Of a stretch of 42,498 bases of DNA, positions 36,437 through 42,498 are shown piece after piece. The DNA comes from a virus, in IMG/VR virus record IMGVR_UViG_3300025154_000195, positions 1-42,498 of that record, one strand, 5' to 3'. Made by a program: the position numbers and the translations under genes. How positions within the stretch are numbered: position 1 is the stretch's first letter; each line of letters begins with the position of its first letter. The notes under the pieces were generated by a model that was given only the letters and a program-made list of their open reading frames with translations, did no database searches and was not told the origin of the DNA.

Positions 36437-37333
36437 TCAAACCATCGCATATTGGCGCCTTCCTGCAGTTGTGATACACAAGCCATGGTCCCGGCGTTTA
36501 AGCTCCTCCATAGCCACGACATTGCCCACATCAGCCAGCATCTTCAGGGTGCCAATCGGCAGATTTCGGAATTGCTCACCGGCGGCCTGCCTGTCCGCCG
36601 ATTTCTCCGGGCCCGGCTCCCAGCCGTCGGCCCATTTGTTTTTGATGGTCTTGTCAAGATATGCGCGGAATTGATTGCTTCCTCCACGAACATTGCTGGC
36701 TGAATATAAAATTGCTTTCTTAAGTTCGTTTTCAGAGCAATCAGACATGGCTTTATTTACCAGGGTCAACACCATGGGACTGCGATGGCATTCCGGAATC
36801 AAATTTAAAATTTGGGTAGAAGAAGACGACGACGACGACGGCAACGGAAGGACACCGCCACGAACCCTTGGGGCTGGTTCCGGTTCCGGCGTAGTAGTTT
36901 TTGTTTCTTTCAGTATTTGTTTATTATTAGTATTTAGTATGGGGTCGGTTTCCTGCTGGGTGAAAACCTGCTGGAAGGTTGATTCTGTTGATGTTTTTGC
37001 GGCAACATCCATGTTGAGATACTGTTCGGCCTCATCTCTTGTCAATGGCGGTAAACAGAGCACCTGTTCAACTTTTTTGATACGGCCATTTTCTCTTATG
37101 ACAAACCGGTGGTAAAAATTATTGGCGCCCCATTCTTGCACAGTAGACTTAACGGCATGGATACCCTCACTGTTTTGCTTGGCAAGCCAGGCAAAATTAA
37201 AATTCCAGTTCGCAGGCTTGCTCAGAACCTGCAGCAACATGAATTTAGCTTTTGCACTCATGTCCGGGTAGTTGGTGAAGATATCGTTCTGGATAACCGT
37301 GAAATTACGGTCTGGCTTGGGCATGATGATCAT
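36437..37333 (-). CDS. phage replication initiator-like protein
   Basis: A 298-residue protein. Residues about 5-100 are a winged-helix replication domain (NDIFTNYPDMSAKAKFMLLQ, WLAKQNSEGIHAVKSTVQEW), as in DnaD/gpO-like initiators. A low-complexity linker follows with seven Ser near 170. The C-terminal domain (LVNKAMSDCSENELKKAILY, YLDKTIKNKWADGWEPGPE) is helical. It probably loads the D5-type helicase at the phage origin. A broken copy of the C-terminus lies at 7281-7480. Confidence 0.72.
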   Translation of the reverse strand: MIIMPKPDRNFTVIQNDIFTNYPDMSAKAKFMLLQVLSKPANWNFNFAWLAKQNSEGIHAVKSTVQEWGANNFYHRFVIRENGRIKKVEQVLCLPPLTRDEAEQYLNMDVAAKTSTESTFQQVFTQQETDPILNTNNKQILKETKTTTPEPEPAPRVRGGVLPLPSSSSSSSTQILNLIPECHRSPMVLTLVNKAMSDCSENELKKAILYSASNVRGGSNQFRAYLDKTIKNKWADGWEPGPEKSADRQAAGEQFRNLPIGTLKMLADVGNVVAMEELKRRDHGLCITTAGRRQYAMV

Positions 37334-38145
37334 AATATCACCTCCCCGCCGGGCTGGGATAAACGCACACCCAGATAATAAATCACCCCGGATTTACGCC
37401 GCTCAAACTGCCTGGCCATCTCCATGCCAAAAGCTTTGAGGGTCACCGTGCCTGGAGATGGCAAGTTCTCCCTGGCCCAGGCGATGAACGCCTGATATAA
37501 CACCCCGGCCCGCTCTGAATATTCTTCTCCAACGTCGCACTGCTCATACATCCATCTTCCGATGGCGTCACGGGCCATGGATTTTTTGCCCAGGCCACCG
37601 GACTCCAGGCCGGAGGAGAGCTGTCTTTCATCCAGTTCGGCCAGCAGGTCATCCACCGGCATACCCGTGAAATAGTTCAGGGCCTTCAGGGCTGCCTTGC
37701 CCTCCAGGTACTTGTCCGCGCTCTCCACCAGCTTGGCCATGGGGAAATACATATTGCCGGACCGCTTCACACAGGCGTCATCCATGAACCTGGGATCTCC
37801 TGTGCCGGGCATCTGGTAGCTGCCTGTTTTGCGGATGGCGGGCAGGACCTCTTCGAAAATCCACGCTTCGAACTGTTCGGCTTCCGGGAGGTGGGATTTT
37901 ACGATGAGACGATAGACATCTGGTTCTTTTATTACTCTAACTTCCTGTTTCCCACCTGACGTATAAAGAAAGTAGTGATTTGCGACCCCCTTACAATGCC
38001 TTGAAATAGCGTCATTGGTATTCACATACCCCAAAGCAACGGCAACGTCCTTGGCAACAAACAATGAATTGCCATTCTCATCCCGGATCACCCGCACCAA
38101 ACTATCATCAAACCAAAACGGTGTTACTTCATGATTCATATTCAT
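37330..38145 (-). CDS. Bro-N protein with a D5-type C-terminal wing domain
   Basis: A 271-residue protein. The first 115 residues are Bro-N (NSLFVAKDVAVALGYVNTND, SHLPEAEQFEAWIFEEVLPA, IRKTGSYQMP). The last 80 (GRWMYEQCDVGEEYSERAGV, LYQAFIAWARENL, MARQFERRKSGVIYYLGVRL) resemble the winged helix found at the C-terminus of D5/P4-type helicases, including the one at 40926. It is a second Bro protein, in the lytic operon, and overlaps the replication gene by 4 bases. It may be an antirepressor or a replication regulator. Confidence 0.72.
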   Translation of the reverse strand: MNMNHEVTPFWFDDSLVRVIRDENGNSLFVAKDVAVALGYVNTNDAISRHCKGVANHYFLYTSGGKQEVRVIKEPDVYRLIVKSHLPEAEQFEAWIFEEVLPAIRKTGSYQMPGTGDPRFMDDACVKRSGNMYFPMAKLVESADKYLEGKAALKALNYFTGMPVDDLLAELDERQLSSGLESGGLGKKSMARDAIGRWMYEQCDVGEEYSERAGVLYQAFIAWARENLPSPGTVTLKAFGMEMARQFERRKSGVIYYLGVRLSQPGGEVIL

Positions 38146-38429
38146 GCTCTCCCCTCCAGTTCCCGAACCCTGTTTTCAAGTCTGTTCATTTGATCCTGGG
38201 CCACACACACCAGAAAACCAATTTCGTCCGCCGCATCATCAATGATCTCTCCCAGGGCATACACCTCACCCGACCGGTAGGATTCAAACGGGATACTTTT
38301 TTTCATAGAAGATTCATTGTGAATTAAGGTGGAGATCATCTTGATCTTGCCCAGGGGATGACAGGTTAAAAACAACGGATCGTTTTCGTTGCGGATCTGT
38401 TCTTCCGTCATAGCGCTCTTAATCTGCAT
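38142..38429 (-). CDS. unknown protein, 95 residues
   Basis: ATG 38429 (MQIKSAMTEEQIRNENDPLF) is preferred; GGGGGGTG lies upstream. Segments SGEVYALGEIIDDAADEIGF and a C-terminal coiled coil (MNRLENRVRELEG) are visible. Function unknown. It overlaps the Bro-N gene start (ATGA). Confidence 0.6.
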   Translation of the reverse strand: MQIKSAMTEEQIRNENDPLFLTCHPLGKIKMISTLIHNESSMKKSIPFESYRSGEVYALGEIIDDAADEIGFLVCVAQDQMNRLENRVRELEGRA

Positions 38430-38504
38430 GGGGCACCCCCCATTGAACGGAGAAAAGGGAAAACAAAACACACCGGCAGAACACCGGCGAATAAAGACTG
38501 GACA

Positions 38505-38783
38505 TCATAATGCCTCCTGTGAAAGTTGTTTTTCAGCCCTTTTCGCTGTCAAACAAAAAGGGCGACCATGCGGGTTGACAGACCGGTCACAGGGTCCGGC
38601 AGGCCAGAAGGCCTCCCGCATGGCCGCCCAAATAGAAGGCACCATGCTGCGGACAAAAAAAACCGCCATAAAGGCGGCTGCATGTCCGCCTGTGAACCGG
38701 GCTGTCAATCCCGATTGCCGGGTATCTCCGGCAACGTGTTCACCATACCCGGTTTTGGGGTTTTGTGTCAAGGGGGTATTCAT
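38505..38783 (-). CDS. doubtful ORF, perhaps an Ash-like small phage protein
   Basis: A 92-codon frame (MNTPLTQNPKTGYGEHVAGD) with SGLTARFTGGHAAAFMAVFF. The wording recalls, from memory, the small Phage_ASH-type ORFs, but the AAFMAVFF part is the translation of a perfect terminator hairpin with eight T. The region may be non-coding; without this ORF, 38430-38786 has only the terminator. Confidence 0.3.
   Translation of the reverse strand: MNTPLTQNPKTGYGEHVAGDTRQSGLTARFTGGHAAAFMAVFFVRSMVPSIWAAMREAFWPAGPCDRSVNPHGRPFCLTAKRAEKQLSQEAL
38655..38678 (-). terminator. intrinsic terminator inside the replication operon
   Basis: Minus strand: CCGCC-TTTAT-GGCGG followed by eight T (plus-strand A-run 38655-38662). 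The stem extends with G-T and A-T pairs. It stands between the truncated KilA-N gene and the Bro-N/initiator genes, so late transcription must read through it or start again below it. Confidence 0.75.
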
Positions 38784-38786
38784 AAT

Positions 38787-39074
38787 TTATGCGGCGTTGA
38801 CGAGCAGGTTGGTTTCGCCTTTGTGGTACATGGTCAAAACATCTTTAAAGTCGTTACGGGATCCACCCTTATCGATATTACCCTCTGAGAGGGTAATTAA
38901 AGCTTCAATGTATTTGTCTGTTGACGGCATCCTTAAATATTCATATGGAAATTTTCCAAAGGACTTTGCCATTTGAGTGGCATTGAAAAACATCTCTTCG
39001 GTTTTTGTCAAAAGAGAAACGTCAACGGTTATCTCAGTCTGGTCAATCTCTATAACTTCATATTTTGTGGTCAT
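38787..39074 (-). CDS. truncated KilA-N domain protein
   Basis: A 95-residue protein: LTKTEEMFFNATQMAKSFGK, FPYEYLRMPSTDKYIEAL and YHKGETNLLVNAA are the first two thirds of a KilA-N domain, which normally continues with a GTWxHxxLA block and a C-terminal domain. Here it stops straight after LVNAA. It may be a remnant of an antirepressor or a short DNA-binding version. Confidence 0.7.
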   Translation of the reverse strand: MTTKYEVIEIDQTEITVDVSLLTKTEEMFFNATQMAKSFGKFPYEYLRMPSTDKYIEALITLSEGNIDKGGSRNDFKDVLTMYHKGETNLLVNAA

Positions 39075-39087
39075 TTCTGCTCCTTTA

Positions 39088-39303
39088 TTATTTCAGCCCC
39101 AAAGCCATATCCTGCCGTTTGCGGGCAATATCCTCATCCGTCAATGCACACATTCCTGCAGGCACCTTCAGCCAATTCAACACCCGGTGATAGTCGCAGG
39201 GCTTGTGCTCATGTTTGCCCATGCCGGCATAATTGCAAAGCTTGCACAACCCTTGCGACGAGGCCTGCTTAATCGTCAATTTGAACCTGTCCGGCATCAT
39301 CAC
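39088..39303 (-). CDS. small Cys-rich protein, 71 residues
   Basis: Starts MMMPDRFKLTIKQASSQGLC, with LCKLCNYAGMGKHEHKPC, a likely zinc-binding set of Cys and His. It overlaps the primase stop (ATGA-type) and so is co-translated with it. Function unknown. Confidence 0.6.
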   Translation of the reverse strand: MMMPDRFKLTIKQASSQGLCKLCNYAGMGKHEHKPCDYHRVLNWLKVPAGMCALTDEDIARKRQDMALGLK

Positions 39304-40640
39304 ACCCCCGCCATTGAAAGAATGCAGTTTTCGCCCGTAATCACGTCATCCGGGTGATACATGCGCAGATACCAGTAAATATCCTCGTCTTTGTAAAACA
39401 GATCGGAAATCCGCTGCCGGATACCGCGATGCCGGAACCCCGGATCAAAATGGACTTCGCCTTTGTCCCTGGTGGCTTCAATGGTGACCGGGTACTTTGA
39501 CAGCAGCATCTGCAATTCAGCCATGTGGGAGATGCCTTCCGGGATCTGATATCCCCGGTTGATGTCCATGGTCAGCGCCGGGGGAAGTCCCTGGCTGACC
39601 CACTCCTTGATGTCCAGGCCCTTTTGAAACGCTTCACCCGGGTCTTTGCCTACCGGTACCGGCCAGAATTTTGCTGTGTCGAAATTCTCTTTCCACCATC
39701 TCCAGGCTTTCTGACCGGCCTGGTCGTAATCCAGGGCCACCAGGATGCGCATGGCTTTTTTCAGGACATAATATGCCGAAGCATCCGGCTTGATTCCGGC
39801 AGACCCCAGGCCCACCGTGCCCACCAGAGACCCGGCATGCCTGGCCACCATGAGCCCGTCAAGCTCTGCTTCGGTCACTACAAACGCCTGTCGGGTGGGG
39901 TTATACCCCATGACCTCCTGGCCTGAGCCGGGCACCACGTAATACCGGACATCCTTGTCTGTTTTGAGATCTTCATCAGGCCGCCGGATCCTGATCCGGT
40001 GAACAGCCCCGCCGGTAAACTTGGGAATGACAATGCCCCTGGGCACCCACAGCATTCTGTTCTTACCGGTTTTTTCGTTTTTAATTTCAGGCAGCCCCCA
40101 GGCGGTCCGGGGTCTGAACATGCAGGGGTTGCCGTTCTCACCGGCAAACCACCCCAGGCGGTAACCCATCACCGCCTGCAGATCCAGGCCACGACCGGCC
40201 AGGTAATCCAGCTGTGTTTTGTTCTCCAGGAGGGCCTGGTGGGCGGTGGAGACAAAAGCTTCAGCCTTGGCCTGCCAGGTCTCCACCGGGCCTTCACAAT
40301 TTCTCGGGATAAAAGAGTCCGCATTACCCGTGGAACCCGCCGGGCGGTACTGAACCGGACGGTAATCCGCCGGCATCCCCCGGCCCACAGCCTGGAACGC
40401 CTCAGGGTAGCTGTACCCGCACTTATCCACCATCAGCTTGATGATATCTCCGCCCTCTTCACACCGCCTGCACCAAAACATTCCGTCCCCCCCGTTTTCT
40501 GCAGGCCACACCAAAAAACGATCCGAAGATCCGGGGTCACCACCGCAGTATGGGCAATGGCTTCGATACTCACCGCCACGGGTGTTTGCCATCTTGCGCA
40601 GGGAGAGCCCGGCACGATCTGACACGTCAAGAATGTTCAT
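39300..40640 (-). CDS. DnaG-type phage primase (zinc finger plus Toprim)
   Basis: A 446-residue protein. The N-terminal zinc domain has HCPYCGGD (about 29-33) and FWCRRCEEGG (about 55-60). The Toprim-type catalytic core contains FVVTEAELDGLMVARHAGSL (first acidic motif) and ILVALDYDQAGQKA (DxD). It makes RNA primers for phage replication. Starts just after the origin-like region and 286 bases after the helicase. Confidence 0.9.
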   Translation of the reverse strand: MNILDVSDRAGLSLRKMANTRGGEYRSHCPYCGGDPGSSDRFLVWPAENGGDGMFWCRRCEEGGDIIKLMVDKCGYSYPEAFQAVGRGMPADYRPVQYRPAGSTGNADSFIPRNCEGPVETWQAKAEAFVSTAHQALLENKTQLDYLAGRGLDLQAVMGYRLGWFAGENGNPCMFRPRTAWGLPEIKNEKTGKNRMLWVPRGIVIPKFTGGAVHRIRIRRPDEDLKTDKDVRYYVVPGSGQEVMGYNPTRQAFVVTEAELDGLMVARHAGSLVGTVGLGSAGIKPDASAYYVLKKAMRILVALDYDQAGQKAWRWWKENFDTAKFWPVPVGKDPGEAFQKGLDIKEWVSQGLPPALTMDINRGYQIPEGISHMAELQMLLSKYPVTIEATRDKGEVHFDPGFRHRGIRQRISDLFYKDEDIYWYLRMYHPDDVITGENCILSMAGV

Positions 40641-40652
40641 GAGAAAATCCTT

Positions 40653-40742
40653 TTTGGATCGTTTTGGATTGTTTGGATCGTTTTGGATTATCTATTTTTA
40701 AAGTAAAGCTTTGAAATACTTTACTTTCTTTTCTTTTTTGGA
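40653..40742. other. candidate replication origin with phased iterons
   Basis: TTTGGA occurs at 40653, 40663, 40672 and 40682 (10, 9 and 10 bp apart), with another at 40737. It is followed by the 9-bp inverted repeat AAAGTAAAG (40700-40708) / CTTTACTTT (40719-40727) and by very AT-rich sequence to about 40925. The 285-base gap between helicase and primase genes holds no other gene. Phased iterons next to an AT-rich stretch are typical of origins; they could instead be operators or a leader structure of the primase mRNA. Confidence 0.5.
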
Positions 40743-40925
40743 TTATTGGAGTGTTTTTACAAAGAAAAAGAAAAAATAAATAAAGAAAAAATATATTAAA
40801 GTTTGTCAAACTAATGTCCAATGCTCCAGATATGAAAATCCGTATATGTTTTTTTAAATAAATTTAACATGTTATAACTTGGATTATCGTCTAAAAACGC
40901 TTATTTCACGATCCAATATGCTCCC

Positions 40926-42458
40926 TTATGATCCATTCCAAATGTTTTCAGAAATAAGCCCGACGCCAATATATGAATTGGTGCCCTGTTTGATCCGTTC
41001 AAACCGCCCCCCGAACCATAGCCCGAATTTCTTTTTGCTTGGTGTGCCACGCTTGTTGACATTGTCTGTCCACCATACTTTGAAATTCTCATAGGCAGCG
41101 GCGGCACTCACCGTCAGGCCATCTTTGACAATACAGCAGTCCTCTATGTAATCGCCGATGATGTCCTCCTCCTTCTGGTATTGTTCAATCGCTTCCTTGA
41201 CCGCCGCCGGACGCTTCAATCCAACTTTCTGGTACTCAATGCAGCCACGAACAAGCCAGGCCAGTATCGCCGGGTATTCAGCTTTTAGTTTTTCAGGCAG
41301 TTCCGGATCCGCTTCCCGCTCAAAATCTTTTTCGGGCTGCCGGTTCACAAACGATAATGTGAAAGGGATCTTCACCATACGTTCCCAGAAGGCAAAGTCA
41401 TTGCCAGGGGCATGTGGGTCATTATTGGTTTGCAGGAAGAGAGAGTGGGTGGGCTTGAAGTTGACCTCGTATTTATCATTTGGGTTTCTGCCGGAAAGCG
41501 TATCATTGCCGGTCAACCACTTCACCCTGGATGGTGAAATCCGGCAGTTTTCGTCTGTTTCTGATGCAAAAACAAGCCGTTTTCCACGTAACGCCATGAT
41601 GTCAGGCGTCGGACCGGCGGAACTTGCGATCCGGCCCTGGTCCAGAAGCATTTCGGAGCGCACCGCCCCGGCCAGGGGCCCCATGATATCCGTAATGGTT
41701 TCAACGATTGTGCCCTTGCCGTTACGTCCGCGCCCGGACATGACAACGAAAATGCCGCGAAGAACCTTTCCAATAACAGACAAGCCTAAAAGCCGCTGAA
41801 GAAAACCTACCATTTCTTCATTCTCAACCAGGATGTCAGACAGAAATTTATCCCACACAGGACATTCGGCATCCAGGCCGTCATCCGGCCAGTCTACCAG
41901 GCTGGCTTTCACCATATAGTCCGACTGCTTCCCGGGCTCAAGCTCGCCGGTCCGCAGATTGACTACGCCATTTTTGCAAGGCAGTAACCATGGCCTCTGG
42001 TCAACCTCATCCCCACCAATGGCCAGCGGGTTTTCGGTCGTATGGGCAAAAACAAGACAATTTTTCCGGCGGCGTGTGGATCTCAGGGCTGAAATACGGT
42101 TGTTCAACATCTTGATCTGACCTTCGAGATGCCCGGCGGACTTGCCGTCACCACCCAGTTTATTAATTTCAGAGGAAACCCGCTTGGCCTCATCCTGATA
42201 AACCAAAGCCACATTGTCCACTGAGGCCAGGGCCGTGTCCATCTTGTCGATATCCCAATGATGACCGGTCCACCGCATCCAGCAGTCCGTAGATTTATTG
42301 AAAACAAAGTCATTCCGAAACAATTTTTTAAACAGTTCACCATCTCCAAGCTCATTTTTCTTCAAGCATTCAATGATAAAACCAGAATCAATCTCACCTG
42401 AGCCAGAACCGTCTTTTTTGCCATCAGAACCCTCAGCATTTTTCACTCTCTGACTCAC
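40926..42458 (-). CDS. D5/P4-type replicative helicase (SF3-like)
   Basis: At least 510 residues. After a D5_N-type region (WMRWTGHHWDIDKMDTAL, NPLAIGGDEVDQRPWLLPCK), the ATPase core has Walker A SGRGRNGKGTIVETITDI (about 245), ALRGKRLVFASETDENCRIS (Walker B region) and the sensor THSLFLQTNNDPHAPGN. The C-terminal winged helix is present (AYENFKVWWTDNVNKRG). GTG 42458 has AAGG directly next to it, which is too close, and the frame stays open to the window edge, so the true start may lie beyond it. Confidence 0.9.
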   Translation of the reverse strand: MSQRVKNAEGSDGKKDGSGSGEIDSGFIIECLKKNELGDGELFKKLFRNDFVFNKSTDCWMRWTGHHWDIDKMDTALASVDNVALVYQDEAKRVSSEINKLGGDGKSAGHLEGQIKMLNNRISALRSTRRRKNCLVFAHTTENPLAIGGDEVDQRPWLLPCKNGVVNLRTGELEPGKQSDYMVKASLVDWPDDGLDAECPVWDKFLSDILVENEEMVGFLQRLLGLSVIGKVLRGIFVVMSGRGRNGKGTIVETITDIMGPLAGAVRSEMLLDQGRIASSAGPTPDIMALRGKRLVFASETDENCRISPSRVKWLTGNDTLSGRNPNDKYEVNFKPTHSLFLQTNNDPHAPGNDFAFWERMVKIPFTLSFVNRQPEKDFEREADPELPEKLKAEYPAILAWLVRGCIEYQKVGLKRPAAVKEAIEQYQKEEDIIGDYIEDCCIVKDGLTVSAAAAYENFKVWWTDNVNKRGTPSKKKFGLWFGGRFERIKQGTNSYIGVGLISENIWNGS

Positions 42459-42498
42459 CTTCTCGGTTATTTTATCATTCGGAAAAGGAACGACACGT

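Overview
The window looks like one complete temperate siphovirus genome of about 42.5 kb, linearised at an arbitrary point, rather than a prophage with host flanks. Three things support this. All genes that can be assigned are phage-type. The 3' end of a tRNA-Thr(CGU) gene (about 13067-13116), with integrase arm-type repeats on both sides, sits between the integrase and the lysis genes, as in a phage attP. A small minus-strand frame open at base 1 would continue into the right end and stop 16 bases before the helicase start if the ends are joined. The host cannot be read directly. A Desulfobacterota-like or other deltaproteobacterial host is a weak inference from general sequence style and the GAATTCCGGGGACAC-type repeats.

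Lytic half (minus strand). The early operon starts at a Cro-like gene (2803) and runs left through four unknown or nucleotide-kinase-like genes (2506 to 236). Across the joined ends it would continue into D5-type helicase, DnaG-type primase, a truncated KilA-N gene, a Bro-N protein, a replication initiator-like protein, small Cys-rich proteins (one RMF-like) and a MazG-like protein (42.46 to 35.1 kb). The packaging and head genes follow (terminase, gpW-like, portal, S49 protease with nested scaffold, DUF2190-type decoration protein, major capsid), then the lambda-like tail order FII-Z-U-V-G/GT-tape measure, tail-tip genes, and a lysis cassette with a 2-TM protein, a T4-type lysozyme and a phospholipase A2-like protein, ending at 13.2 kb.

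Lysogenic and accessory half (plus strand). From the CI-like repressor (2907) rightward there is an AT-rich accessory (moron) island: a zinc-ribbon membrane protein, a frameshifted small gene, an ATGA-coupled small pair, coiled-coil and membrane-anchored proteins, a divergent 2-TM PLD-like protein, a broken copy of the replication protein tail, and a HicB/HicA pair. Next come a Bro-N/KilAC antirepressor, an unknown gene, a dCMP deaminase, an excisionase-like gene, the integrase and attP. Intergenic repeats punctuate the island.

The most interesting signal is a probable RNA-controlled antirepressor switch. A structured intergenic RNA in the leftward early operon (about 2050-1930, with its own extended -10 promoter) carries 24 bases perfectly complementary to the 5' leader of the antirepressor mRNA (9776-9799). 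That leader has a 29-codon ORF whose ribosome site is in one hairpin, and whose stop overlaps the antirepressor start, whose own ribosome site is in a second hairpin. This is the logic of the c4/icd/ant circuit of phages P1 and P7, but here the RNA and its target lie 7.8 kb apart on opposite strands. The CI-like repressor lacks a cleavable peptidase domain, which fits induction through an antirepressor.
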